Shown here piece by piece: positions 1 through 8,559 of a DNA stretch of 15,750 nt. Every line of letters begins with the position of its first letter. Positions within the stretch are counted from its first letter, which is position 1. Source of the stretch: JANXLO01 sp043762265 (lineage in GTDB: Bacteria > Armatimonadota > Chthonomonadetes > Chthonomonadales > Chthonomonadaceae); contig JAYUMV010000410.1 of assembly GCA_043762265.1 (NCBI GenBank), forward strand, positions 1 to 15,750, read 5' to 3'. The translations under genes were made by a program, and so were the position numbers. A model generated the notes under the pieces. That model saw nothing but the letters and a program-made list of their open reading frames with translations, had not been told where the DNA came from and ran no database searches.

Positions 1-872
1 CGACCCAGAAACTCCGTCAGGCGGTCACGCTCCTCGGGTTCGCTGTGGCGCAGCAGATGGACCAGCATCAGCGTCCGCTTGCCCTCGTAGAGGTCCCCGC
101 CGATCTCCTTGCCGTAGGTGTCCCGGTCTCCGACCAGATTGAGGATGTCGTCCTGCACCTGGAAGGCGACTCCCATGAAGTAGCCGAACCGGTTGAAACG
201 GTTCAGGTCCAGCGTGTCGTGCGTGCCGATCAGTGCGCCGATGCGACAGGGATGAATGAAACTGTACCAGCAGGTCTTCTTCAGAACCATCATCAGATAG
301 TCGTCGGCGGTGATGTCGCAGCGGTTGTCGCGGATCCAGCCCAGCTCGAACGCCTGGCCTTCCAGGCTTTGAAGCATCAGGTGCTCGAACTCCTGAAACA
401 CTTTCCAGGTGAGGTGCGAGCCCAGTTTCGGCAGGTTGTCGCGTACCAATTTCAGACTGAGCGCGTTCATGGCGTCCCCGGCATTGACCGCCAGCGGCAC
501 GCCGTATTCGGCAGGCATCGTGGGCAGTTTGCGCCGATACTCGCTCTCATCCTCGATGTCATCGTGGACCAGAAAAGCGTTGTGCAGCATTTCGAGCGCC
601 ACCGCCGACTGCAGCGCCTCCTCCTCCGAGCCCCCGAAGGCCTTGCAGGTGATGATACAGAGCGCGGGGCGCAGGCCCTTGCCCATACGGGCGATATGCG
701 CGGCCAGCGGATCGTACAGATAGCGACGCGGCTCTCGCGCAGGCAGGGCGGCGAGCATGCCCTGCAACGTCATCTCGCGATAACGCGCCAGGAGGGGCAG
801 AAGCCCCTGCGTCAATGCGCTTTCAGGCAGAATAGTGTTGTCAGGCAGAGAGATCGACACGACATACCTCAT
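1..872 (-). CDS. Polyprenyl diphosphate synthase (GGPP/FPP synthase family), 3' end cut by window edge
   Basis: This is a trans-isoprenyl diphosphate synthase, which condenses isopentenyl diphosphate with an allylic diphosphate to make C15-C20 or longer prenyl chains in the cytoplasm. The minus strand reads 290 codons before the window ends. The first aspartate-rich motif HDDIEDES is at about residues 103-110 (D104, D105, D108), after the GKGLRPALC substrate-binding stretch near residue 65. The second motif is FQVQDDILN, followed by YGKEIGGDLYEGKRTLM, so DDxxD appears as DDILN, a variant I believe occurs in homologues. The last visible residues are helical C-terminal sequence, so only a minor part should be missing. 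The start is the only ATG before an in-frame stop at 918-920; its ribosome binding site is weak. It lies 56 bases behind the FAD enzyme gene and is probably co-transcribed with the encapsulin. Chain length cannot be read from the sequence with confidence. Confidence 0.93.
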   Translation of the reverse strand, partial: MRYVVSISLPDNTILPESALTQGLLPLLARYREMTLQGMLAALPAREPRRYLYDPLAAHIARMGKGLRPALCIITCKAFGGSEEEALQSAVALEMLHNAFLVHDDIEDESEYRRKLPTMPAEYGVPLAVNAGDAMNALSLKLVRDNLPKLGSHLTWKVFQEFEHLMLQSLEGQAFELGWIRDNRCDITADDYLMMVLKKTCWYSFIHPCRIGALIGTHDTLDLNRFNRFGYFMGVAFQVQDDILNLVGDRDTYGKEIGGDLYEGKRTLMLVHLLRHSEPEERDRLTEFLG

Positions 873-928
873 CGGGTCAGGCCGTTCGCAGGCCGACGTT
901 ATGACTTCAAGCCCCTTTCAAGAGGCGC

Positions 929-2932
929 TTATTGCGGCAGGATACGGACGCGGCCGGAGCGCACGCGAGGCGCAGAGGGAGCCCCGATACGGGACTCGGT
1001 TCCCGGTGCGGCGCTGCCTTCCGGCGCAACCTGGCCGACCACGCTGGAGGAGCCCTGCATGAGTCCGGTCAGAGAGCGCTGCAGAACCTCCATCAACTCC
1101 GGCCGGATCTCCATCGACTCCGGGTCGCCACGATGTCCGACCTGGACGGGGAGGATCGCTCCAGTTAATTGTGTCAGGGTGCGTGTCTGCAGCAACTGAG
1201 CGCTGGTATTCAGCCCGGTGGCCTGCTCGAAGAACCGGAAGGCGCTCTCTGCCACATTCAGGGTGGAGAGGCCCAGCATCACCATTTTGTCGTCCCAGGG
1301 CAGTCCGTTGCGGTAGCGCGCCCGATCCAACTCCCGCCAGGGCACGAAGAGCTGCGGCTCCTGAAGGTTCCAGATCGCGCAGCGTGCGGCGGCGCTGCCC
1401 GAAGCGTCCAGAATGCCGTTGACAGCGCGTCGCGCGGCCTCATTGGCGCCCTCCATCGTGGCTAGATCCGTGTAGGTCCGCACATAGTCCGAGGCCAAAA
1501 AGAGATTGGGGATCTGCGTGACCGCTTCCGGCCGCAGCCGCCAGGTATTGATCAGATTCACCAGCAGGGGCTCTTCGTTCTTCGCCATTCCGCTCGCGCT
1601 GCGGTAGACGTCGGGCGGCATGTAGAAGCCGTGCAGATACTCGTCTTCCAGCAGTGTCTGCCTTCCTACATTGAGACTGCGCTTCAACTGCTCCCAGACC
1701 TCGGCCTTGATCTCTTCCTGGCTGCACTGTTTCGCGGTCTTGCCGCAGATGCCGGGCGCATCCCACTCCGAAATGTCCACCGAAAGAATGCCTCGGATGC
1801 AGCCGTCGGCATAGCGGGCGAAATCGATCTCGGGCCAGAACTGGCGCTGAGAAACTGAAGTGAGCGCCCAGGGCGAATCGATGTAGATCGTATGGCCGTG
1901 CGTGATCGGCACGTCGCGCGTCAGGTAGAGTTGAATCCCGATCATCCAATCGACGCCGTTCTCGGCCAGCGAGGCTAAGTTGCCGAGGCCCGGATCGAGG
2001 GCGAGCATAGCGGGGGTCACCAGCGGCGCCATACGTTCGACCGGCATGGCGGCGACGTAGTAGTCGCCGTGGGCCTCGAACGTCACGCCGTCTTTCTCGA
2101 TGGTCGCTCCCACAATACGCCCGCCTTCACACCGGATCGCCTGTACCCTGGCTTCCGTATGATACTGAACTCCGCACTTGGTGAGATAGTCCACCCATGG
2201 ATAGATCCAGACGATATTGGTCGGGCCGTTGAGCAGGCGATCGCTGCTTGGGCCGGGCATGACCATGTCGAAGATCAACTGCACGAAGATGTCGCCGATG
2301 GTCTTGGTGCTCGCGAGGCGAGCTTTGGCAGCGACGAGCGAGCGTGTGATCCCGTAGCCTAGGAACTTCTGGTAGGGCTCCGAGCGATGGTCTGCATCGA
2401 TGAAATCCCACCAGTCGAGCTTCTCGTACTCGTCCATGCGCCGTTCCTGGCAGGAGGTGATGATCTGCCAGATTCGGGAGCCGAAAAAGGCCATGTCCTC
2501 GCGGGAGATGCCGAGCTCTGGCGCGAACAGGGTATACAGATCCTCCAGGATACAGCGCACATCGGATAGGGAGCGCGGCGAGCGGGTCGGGACTTCGATC
2601 CCGGTGCCGTCGTAACGCGCCATGTCCACACGGGTGGTGTCCACCAGATTGTCCGACACCACCTTGCCCTCTCCGTAGGGAATGCGGGACATCGTGTCCA
2701 CGACATGCTTGTAGAAGCGCGGAAAGAACCGGAAGCCATGCTCTCCGGGCAGGGGAACGGATGCCGTGCCGTGCGGACCCGGCACGCTGGTGCCGGGCAC
2801 AGGAATACTGCGCGCCTTGCCGCCGGGAATCGCCATCGCCTCATATACCTCGACGGCGAAGCCGCGCTCCACGAGTTCGTGCGCCGCGCTCAATCCCCCG
2901 ATTCCGCCGCCTAGAATGACCACCTTCTTCAT
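929..2932 (-). CDS. FAD-dependent desaturase/amine-oxidase-type oxidoreductase with long C-terminal extension
   Basis: This flavoenzyme belongs to the superfamily of phytoene desaturases, hydroxysqualene dehydroxylase (HpnE) and amine oxidases. Residues 5-20 carry the dinucleotide-binding motif (ILGGGIGGLSAAHEL), with the ribose-binding acid in VYEA near residue 31. GEHGFRFFP follows at 63-71, and the C-terminal FAD site PNLFLASDYVRTYTDLATMEG spans about 475-495. These bracket a normal core of about 510 residues. A further 150 residues follow, and the last 40 are rich in Ala, Gly, Pro and Ser and end in a basic tail (RVRSGRVRILPQ). No signal peptide or membrane segment is seen. The gene starts 35 bases after the encapsulin stop and is followed by the polyprenyl synthase, so an isoprenoid or carotenoid-like substrate is likely. 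The true substrate is unknown; an amine or other hydrophobic substrate remains possible. Confidence 0.88.
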   Translation of the reverse strand: MKKVVILGGGIGGLSAAHELVERGFAVEVYEAMAIPGGKARSIPVPGTSVPGPHGTASVPLPGEHGFRFFPRFYKHVVDTMSRIPYGEGKVVSDNLVDTTRVDMARYDGTGIEVPTRSPRSLSDVRCILEDLYTLFAPELGISREDMAFFGSRIWQIITSCQERRMDEYEKLDWWDFIDADHRSEPYQKFLGYGITRSLVAAKARLASTKTIGDIFVQLIFDMVMPGPSSDRLLNGPTNIVWIYPWVDYLTKCGVQYHTEARVQAIRCEGGRIVGATIEKDGVTFEAHGDYYVAAMPVERMAPLVTPAMLALDPGLGNLASLAENGVDWMIGIQLYLTRDVPITHGHTIYIDSPWALTSVSQRQFWPEIDFARYADGCIRGILSVDISEWDAPGICGKTAKQCSQEEIKAEVWEQLKRSLNVGRQTLLEDEYLHGFYMPPDVYRSASGMAKNEEPLLVNLINTWRLRPEAVTQIPNLFLASDYVRTYTDLATMEGANEAARRAVNGILDASGSAAARCAIWNLQEPQLFVPWRELDRARYRNGLPWDDKMVMLGLSTLNVAESAFRFFEQATGLNTSAQLLQTRTLTQLTGAILPVQVGHRGDPESMEIRPELMEVLQRSLTGLMQGSSSVVGQVAPEGSAAPGTESRIGAPSAPRVRSGRVRILPQ

Positions 2933-2967
2933 GCCGCCCTTTTCCCCTCACATCCCTCGTCAGGCCT

Positions 2968-3900
2968 TTATTTGGTCGGCTTATCTGCGGCAAGCTCGAA
3001 GGAGGCGACCGCGTAGCGCTCCTTGACGCGCAGAACAAACCGCTCGTAGACGCGGAAGACATAGCGCGCCTCATCGGTCAGGTGCAGGAACTGAACGGTA
3101 GGCGAAGTCGCGACGACAAGGTCGATCGGGTCCCCCGCCAACGAGACCAGGACGATCTGGCCGGGAGGCAGCGTGCCGGAGCGCATGATCTTCATTCCCA
3201 ACAGCGGCTCGATCCGGTCGCTCGGCAGCACCAGCGAACCGGGGCTCGGGGTCTGCGCGGCGACAAACGCTTTCATGCCCATGATACAGGCAAACGGGCC
3301 GAGGTGCCCAAACGATTCCAGGTCCGAGATCGCTGCGGCGACCGCCGGGACCAGGTTCTCTCCATAGGGCGGCAGCACGTTTTCGCCCACGCTGCTACGG
3401 GAGGATCGGGTTTTCCCGGTCTCCACGAGGCCAGGCGCGTGTTCGCCGCCGGTGACACGGCAGAGCGTGGAGACCTGGATCGCCGTCAACTCCGCACGCG
3501 AGGGGTCGGCGTGCGGCAGACCGTTGAAAACGATCGAGTCCTCCGCCCGCGCCAGCAGATTGGCGGCGCGCCGGAAGACCAGCAGCGCGTCCTCCAGTTG
3601 CTCCTGCGCGATCTGCTGTTGTTTGAGATGGACGTAGATCGAGGCGGTCCAGAGCCGATGGGTCTCGACATCATCGACCATCAGCGGCTCGACCGAAATG
3701 GTCTCGCCCTCGCGGCCCTCATCGAACCTGCCCTCATAGACGTTCTGACGGCGCACGACTTCCGCCGTGCTTTTGAGGGGGCCGTAACAGGGCAGGAAGG
3801 CGCCTGCCACACTGACCTTGTTGACTTCGCTCATGACGGTTCGGTTGACGAGGCTCCACTGATCCGCCGTCCACCCTGTCAGGTTATTGGGATTGTCCAA
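2968..3900 (-). CDS. Encapsulin-like nanocompartment shell protein (HK97 fold, Linocin_M18-related)
   Basis: This is a shell-forming protein of the encapsulin type, a bacterial HK97-fold relative of phage capsids that self-assembles around cargo enzymes. From the start chosen here it has 310 residues, against about 265 for classic family 1 encapsulins. The helix ending RAANLLARAEDSIVFNGL (about 111-128) matches the spine-helix signature AxxEDxxIFxG of that family. PFACIMGMKAF (202-212) fits the A-domain strand, and the tail VFRVYERFVLRVKERYAVA (281-299) fits the terminal E-loop/P-domain strands. Extra length sits around 145-185 (Gly/Ser/Arg-rich). No cyclic-nucleotide-binding insertion is visible. 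The start is TTG at 3900 because AAGGAG lies 9 bases upstream; a GTG at 3939 would add 13 residues but has a poor ribosome binding site. No portal, terminase or protease gene is nearby, which argues against a prophage capsid. The flanking genes suggest isoprenoid enzymes as cargo. Confidence 0.8.
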   Translation of the reverse strand: MDNPNNLTGWTADQWSLVNRTVMSEVNKVSVAGAFLPCYGPLKSTAEVVRRQNVYEGRFDEGREGETISVEPLMVDDVETHRLWTASIYVHLKQQQIAQEQLEDALLVFRRAANLLARAEDSIVFNGLPHADPSRAELTAIQVSTLCRVTGGEHAPGLVETGKTRSSRSSVGENVLPPYGENLVPAVAAAISDLESFGHLGPFACIMGMKAFVAAQTPSPGSLVLPSDRIEPLLGMKIMRSGTLPPGQIVLVSLAGDPIDLVVATSPTVQFLHLTDEARYVFRVYERFVLRVKERYAVASFELAADKPTK

Positions 3901-3991
3901 CGATTTGCTCTCCTTGAGAAAGACGCTAAAGACTGACACTCTTTATGGGAATATCTGCGGTGAGGCCGATCCTCTCCGGCAGTGACTGGCG

Positions 3992-4011
3992 CGTTCACCG
4001 ATCAGTGAACG
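3992..4011 (-). repeat. Inverted repeat (7-bp arms) between DUF3237 gene and encapsulin gene
   Basis: Perfect arms CGTTCAC/GTGAACG (3992-3998 and 4005-4011) enclose a 6-base loop that contains the stop codon of the DUF3237 gene. No T-run follows on the minus strand, so it is not a classic terminator. It could be an intercistronic mRNA hairpin that protects or separates the downstream encapsulin message. Function is inferred only. Confidence 0.45.
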
Positions 4012-4874
4012 GCATAGACATCGTAACTAACCAGCAGTTCACTCATACGAACCATTCCCACCCCCAGGCATTGAAGCCGGTTCAGCCAGCTATAATGGGC
4101 GTGCGCGGTAAGAAACGCGGGGGAAGAGCGTACCGTCGGAGTAGCTGGCCAGTTTCTGTCAATGAAGTTGCTATATCCGTCCACACCGAGTTCGAAAACT
4201 CCTGTCGTCGTCAGATAGACCAGAGCCCCGTCGTCGGTATCGATCGTCGCTCGCACATCTACCACGCCGATGCCGTCCTTGCGGATGGTCATCCAGTCGC
4301 CGCCTTCCGCCCGCACGGTGCCGTTCAAACGGGGTCCGACCACGTTTCCGCCTGTCACATACCAGTCCACCTTGAGGCCTTCCGGTGTCTCGCCCAGGAT
4401 CTCCGGTTTCTGATTGAGCGAAGCGTTCACCCGACAGAGATACTCCAGCCGAAACGGATAGAGGTCTGCTCGGATGTGGTCGGGATCGATCGTAGGAGCG
4501 GGAGGGTGCGGTGCGGGGCCAGCGTAACGGAAGGACGCGGGCAGGGTATGCGCGGTCGCGACATCGGGCGTCTGTCGCCCAACGCACATCAGGACAGGCA
4601 CATACTGCACTTCGGCTCCCGGCGGCAGGTCGGTAAACAGCGCGCGGTAGAGCTGTTTGCCGACGGTGTAGTCTGTCGAGACGAGGATTGCCGAGAGGAC
4701 ACGCACCACTCCGCCATTGACACGGTATCGAATCGTTACCCGGTTGCTCGGATGAGGAGGCTGTACCGCGACGTTAATCGCAATGTCGCCATGCACGGTC
4801 TCTCCTTGGGGAGGAGCAGAAGCATCCTCCGTGCCGTACCAGAGTGTCAGACCGTTGTTGGTATATCGCGTCAT
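4002..4874 (-). CDS. DUF3237 domain protein with N-terminal beta-rich domain
   Basis: A 290-residue protein of unknown activity. The C-terminal part (about 145-280) has the DUF3237 pattern: GETPEGLKVDWYVTGG, GPRLNGTV, GDWMTIRKDGIGVVDVRATI, TDDGALVYLTTTG and HYSWLNRLQCLGVGMV. DUF3237 proteins are small beta-barrels with no firmly assigned reaction. The N-terminal 110 residues are beta-rich and may form an immunoglobulin-like or carbohydrate-binding-like module, which is less usual for stand-alone DUF3237 proteins. No signal peptide is seen. The start codon is fixed by an ATGA overlap: ATG at 4874 overlaps the cyclase TGA at 4871-4873, with AGGAG 5 bases upstream inside the cyclase gene. This implies translational coupling to the cyclase. 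The encapsulin follows about 100 bases downstream. An accessory or ligand-binding role for the shell operon is possible but unproven. Confidence 0.8.
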   Translation of the reverse strand: MTRYTNNGLTLWYGTEDASAPPQGETVHGDIAINVAVQPPHPSNRVTIRYRVNGGVVRVLSAILVSTDYTVGKQLYRALFTDLPPGAEVQYVPVLMCVGRQTPDVATAHTLPASFRYAGPAPHPPAPTIDPDHIRADLYPFRLEYLCRVNASLNQKPEILGETPEGLKVDWYVTGGNVVGPRLNGTVRAEGGDWMTIRKDGIGVVDVRATIDTDDGALVYLTTTGVFELGVDGYSNFIDRNWPATPTVRSSPAFLTAHAHYSWLNRLQCLGVGMVRMSELLVSYDVYAVH

Positions 4875-7800
4875 CCCTGCTCCTGCGCGGTGGGTGCCGA
4901 GGGGCATGCCTCCAGAAGGGTGCGCGCTGCGATGAGATCCTGCGCTTCCAGGCCTTCGGTAAAGCGGTGATAGAGCGATTCCAATGCCTTGAAAGCCTCC
5001 TCTCGCTCGGTAGCATTTTCAGACGCCTCGCAGAGCGCGATGCAGGTGCGCAGCTCCAACATCAGAGATTTCTGGTGACGGGCCGTCTCCAGGGAGCTCT
5101 CGAAAGCGGCTTTCGCCTGGCCGATCAGGAGCCCCGCGACTGCCGGTTCTGCGCACTCTCTGGCCTGCTGCATCAGGATCTGCGCCTTCATTCGGTACAA
5201 AATAGGCGCCATCTGGCGTTCACTGCCGCGCTCCATCCATTGAAAGCCCTCTTCGAGGGCGGCAAGCGCCTCCTCAAGCCGTTCCGCGCGCCAGAGCAGG
5301 TCGCCGAACATCGTCATGAACTGGGGCATCGTGATGCCCGTCCCTGTCGTCCGAAAGAGGGCCACGCCTTCTTTGGTTTCCGCCAGACCTTGTTCGAGGG
5401 TTGGCTTAGACCCCTCCCGATCTCCGCGAACGCCGACCGCCCAGCCATGATACATCAGGCCGATGGCTTCCCACATGACGAAGCCCTCTTCACGGCACAG
5501 TCGCTTTAGCGCCTCGGACTTCTCCTCCATTCCTTCCAAATGCCCGGTCAACTGCTGATAAAAACAACAGGCAGCGAGCACATAGGCGTTGTTAGGAGGA
5601 TGGTTCAGTTGTTCGGAAAGCGTCCTCAACTCCACCATGCGGAGTTCGGCCTGCTCCGGGTAGCCCAGCATCCAGAGGCTGCCCGCGTAAAAAGTGAGGA
5701 TGCTGCAACTGGAGGAGATCTGATAGACGACTGTCAACACGCGTTCCAACTCCAGATTGAAGCCCGCCATCCCCTGCTGCGCCACCTCCAGAGCCCGTGT
5801 ATACTCGCCCTGATAGTAGAGGGTGTAGCCGACGGCATGATGCGCGGAAGCATGGAACATGCCTCCTCCGACATGCTGCGTCAACTGAAAGACCTCTTCG
5901 GCGACTTCGATGCCGCGATCCTGTTGGCCACGCAGAAAATAGTTGGACCAGAGTCCCCAGAGTGCGATCACGCGCTTCTGCTCATCACCGACCTGCTCGC
6001 TCAATTCGCGAGCGCGGAGGCAAGCGCGCTCGACCTCCACCGACCCCCAACCCTGGATCGCCATGTAGGCCGGCGCGAGACCGATCTGCACGTCCAACTC
6101 CAGCGTATCCCGCTCGGTTTCGGAGGGCAGCGCCTTCACCTGTTCCAGGCCACGCGTGAAATGGGCGATGGCATCGATATTGGCGGCGCGTGCGAGCCCA
6201 CGCTGGCCAGCCTTGATCCAGTAGGGAGCCGCTCGTGCTGCCAGGCTTGCCATTGTATAGTGGTGCGCCAACTGCTCCGGCTGTGTCTCCACGATCTTCG
6301 GAAACTTCTCTTCCAGTGCCTGCGCAATGAGCAGATGATACTGCAAACGGCGGCTCTTCAGGAGCGATTCGTAGGCCGCGTCCTGGATCAAGGCATGTTT
6401 GAACTTGTAGTTCGCGTTGGGAGGCAGCCCGTTCTGATAGAGCATCTCGGCCTGTACCAACTGCGACAGACCATCTTGAAGCGCCACGGCATCCCAGGGC
6501 GAAACAGCGGCGATCAGTTCGTAGTCGAACTCCCGTGCGAGCGTGGCCCCGAGCTGCGCGATCTCTTTGACCAGCGACAGCCGATCCAGGCGGGCGATCA
6601 GCGAATCGTGGAGGGTGGAAGGAATCGCGAGGGCCGGAAGCGATCCCGCCAGTTCAAAGCGATATTCTTTTTCCACCAAAAGGCCCGACTCCAGAATGGT
6701 TTTCGTAAGCTCTTCCACGAAGAGAGGAATGCCGTCGGTCTTCTGGACGATCTGCCGCATGACCTCTTTGGGCAGCGATTTGCCTCCGAGGATGCGTTCT
6801 ACGATCTCCATCGTCTGCTCCTGAAGCAGATTTTTGAGCGGCAGAGTGATGCAGTGCGGATGCGATCCCCAGGGTGGTGTGAACTCCGGACGGCAGGTTA
6901 ATAGCAGCAGAAACTGGTATTTGGGCTCCTGGTGAAGCAGGCTGCTGACTAGATCGAGCGTAGAGGCATCGACCCAGTGTAGATCCTCGATGACCACCAG
7001 GACAGGCTGCCGGGTCGAGCGTGCCAGAATAATAGAGGCCAGGGTATCCAGGGTCTTCTGGCGTTGGCGGTCGGGCGAAAGTGCCAGAGGAGCGTAGCGT
7101 TCCTCGAAAGGAATAGAGAGCAATACTGCAAAGAGAGGTACGTTTTCGGCGAGATCCAGCCCATATTCCAGCAAAAACCCTTCGATCTTGGCGAGCTTTT
7201 CCTCTGAGGTGTCCTGTCGCTCGAACTGCAGCACGGTGCGTTCCAGCAACTCGATGACCGGAAAGAACGCGCTGTTGTGATGGTACTGAGAGGCGTGGCA
7301 CTCCGTAAGCCATGTGCCCGGCTCCTCGGAGGCCCGGCGTTTCATCTCCCAGACCAGGCGTGATTTCCCAATGCCCGCTTCACCGGAGAGCAGAATGGTT
7401 TGGGAGCGCCCTGCACACGCCATTTTCCAGGCGTTCTGCAGGATCGCCATCTCCGGCTCCCGCCCGACGAGCGGGATCAGATTTCCCTCGGCGTCCGCAT
7501 CGAGGCGGGTGCGAGCCGTACTCTCATGCAGCACCTGATAGACGATCAGAGGCTCGGAGAGACCTTTCAGTGCGCAGGCTCCCAGAGAGCGGCATTCGAA
7601 ATTTCCGGCGAGCAGTCGGTGGGTGGCGGCGCTGATGACCAGCGAATTGGATTCGGCGACTTCCTGAAGGCGTGCTGCGATGTTGGGCGTCTCCCCGACG
7701 ATTGCCAGCGTCTCCCGCACCTCGCCTGCCCCCATCTCCCCGGCCACGACCATCCCGGTGTGTACGCCCAGGCGCACCCCGATCCGCACTCCCCAGCGCT

Positions 7801-8374
7801 CTTCGAACTGCGCACTGACGCCGCGTACCGCTTCGATGATCCGCAGTCCGCTCCGCACCGCCCGCGCCGCATCGTCCTCATGCGCCTGCGGGTAGCCGAA
7901 GTAGATCAGCAAGCCGTCTCCCATATATTTGGCCATGAAGCCATCGTAGCCGGCAATCGCCTTCTGTGTCACATCGTGATAAATATTGAGAATCTCGCGC
8001 ACATCTTCCGGGTCCAGCCTCTCCGAGAGAGCAGTAGAACCCACCAGGTCGCAAAACATCACGGTGAGATGCCGACGCTCGGCATCGGAATTCGGTCGGG
8101 AACTGGGAACAGGAAGGGAGAGCGTGGAAGGAGGGGCAACGGAGACGGTCGGATCCGCAGAGACCAGGGGAGCCGGAGCAATCGTCGCGCCTGTCCAGAC
8201 CAGCATGATCTGGTCCTGATCGAAGGCGCTGTGATGCACTTCGACGATCTCGAATTTCAGATCCTCGATATAGTCGTCGTCAATACCGAACTGCCGCTTC
8301 AGCGCACGATAGGAGACCTTCCCCTGGCGTCGCAGTATATCCAGCGTCTGCATAAGAATCTCGTCAAAAGTCAT
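4871..8374 (-). CDS. Class III adenylyl/guanylyl cyclase - STAND ATPase - TPR regulator
   Basis: A 1167-residue cytoplasmic signalling protein. Residues 1-62 form the N-terminal helical domain often found ahead of such cyclases (MTFDEILMQTLDILRRQGKV to LVWTG), followed by a Pro/Ser/Val linker. The class III cyclase domain spans about 100-285. It has metal aspartates in MFCDLVGS (D109) and KYMGDGLL (D153), the base-reading K149, and the transition-state pair in NIAAR (N231, R235), so it looks catalytically complete. The ATPase part has a P-loop GEAGIGKSR (331-339) and Walker B VLVVIEDLHWVD (458-469), followed by AAA/STAND helices. The C-terminal 500 residues are TPR-like helices. The start is taken at ATG 8374, where the conserved domain begins. 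The frame stays open to a GTG at 8554, but a likely -10 box at 8560-8565 would put that codon at the transcript start. It is the first gene of the encapsulin operon and its stop overlaps the next start. Confidence 0.92.
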   Translation of the reverse strand: MTFDEILMQTLDILRRQGKVSYRALKRQFGIDDDYIEDLKFEIVEVHHSAFDQDQIMLVWTGATIAPAPLVSADPTVSVAPPSTLSLPVPSSRPNSDAERRHLTVMFCDLVGSTALSERLDPEDVREILNIYHDVTQKAIAGYDGFMAKYMGDGLLIYFGYPQAHEDDAARAVRSGLRIIEAVRGVSAQFEERWGVRIGVRLGVHTGMVVAGEMGAGEVRETLAIVGETPNIAARLQEVAESNSLVISAATHRLLAGNFECRSLGACALKGLSEPLIVYQVLHESTARTRLDADAEGNLIPLVGREPEMAILQNAWKMACAGRSQTILLSGEAGIGKSRLVWEMKRRASEEPGTWLTECHASQYHHNSAFFPVIELLERTVLQFERQDTSEEKLAKIEGFLLEYGLDLAENVPLFAVLLSIPFEERYAPLALSPDRQRQKTLDTLASIILARSTRQPVLVVIEDLHWVDASTLDLVSSLLHQEPKYQFLLLLTCRPEFTPPWGSHPHCITLPLKNLLQEQTMEIVERILGGKSLPKEVMRQIVQKTDGIPLFVEELTKTILESGLLVEKEYRFELAGSLPALAIPSTLHDSLIARLDRLSLVKEIAQLGATLAREFDYELIAAVSPWDAVALQDGLSQLVQAEMLYQNGLPPNANYKFKHALIQDAAYESLLKSRRLQYHLLIAQALEEKFPKIVETQPEQLAHHYTMASLAARAAPYWIKAGQRGLARAANIDAIAHFTRGLEQVKALPSETERDTLELDVQIGLAPAYMAIQGWGSVEVERACLRARELSEQVGDEQKRVIALWGLWSNYFLRGQQDRGIEVAEEVFQLTQHVGGGMFHASAHHAVGYTLYYQGEYTRALEVAQQGMAGFNLELERVLTVVYQISSSCSILTFYAGSLWMLGYPEQAELRMVELRTLSEQLNHPPNNAYVLAACCFYQQLTGHLEGMEEKSEALKRLCREEGFVMWEAIGLMYHGWAVGVRGDREGSKPTLEQGLAETKEGVALFRTTGTGITMPQFMTMFGDLLWRAERLEEALAALEEGFQWMERGSERQMAPILYRMKAQILMQQARECAEPAVAGLLIGQAKAAFESSLETARHQKSLMLELRTCIALCEASENATEREEAFKALESLYHRFTEGLEAQDLIAARTLLEACPSAPTAQEQG

Positions 8375-8559
8375 CCTAGAACTGATCTCATTCCGCTGAC
8401 CGTCAGCACCTGATTTGTAGAGCGATTCCGGAGAGAGACGCAACGCTGCGTACATGAGAGCAAATGCAGAGAAGTCTGCTTGGAAAACTTTGGGACAGTC
8501 CGGGCGCATCCGTTCCGGGGGTGAAACGATCAGACGATGATTTGGTGGACTCACGCAAT
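8375..8559 (-). other. Likely 5' leader of the cyclase/encapsulin operon
   Basis: About 180 bases lie between the predicted transcription start and the cyclase ATG. The region is open in the cyclase frame, but its translation resembles no domain I know. The base sequence just before the ATG (GATCAGTTCTAGG) has only a poor ribosome binding site. It may be an untranslated leader or a 60-residue N-terminal extension of the cyclase. Confidence 0.4.

Noticed and set aside
45..1199. Long plus-strand open frame opposite the polyprenyl synthase and the end of the FAD gene
   Set aside because: Its translation has no recognisable domain, while the minus strand carries the DDxxD motifs in the correct frame. 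It is a high-GC antisense shadow.
2968..3900. Prophage capsid protein as an alternative identity for the encapsulin-like gene
   Set aside because: No phage head, tail, terminase, portal or protease genes flank it. The neighbours are metabolic and regulatory, and the length and motifs fit encapsulins better.
3082..3936. Plus-strand open frame of 284 codons opposite the encapsulin
   Set aside because: The Arg/Asp/Gln-rich composition and lack of any domain mark it as a shadow of the encapsulin gene.
5540..8413. Long plus-strand open frames (5540-6901 and 7400-8413) opposite the cyclase gene
   Set aside because: The opposite strand encodes intact cyclase, P-loop and TPR motifs across the whole stretch, and these frames show no motif.
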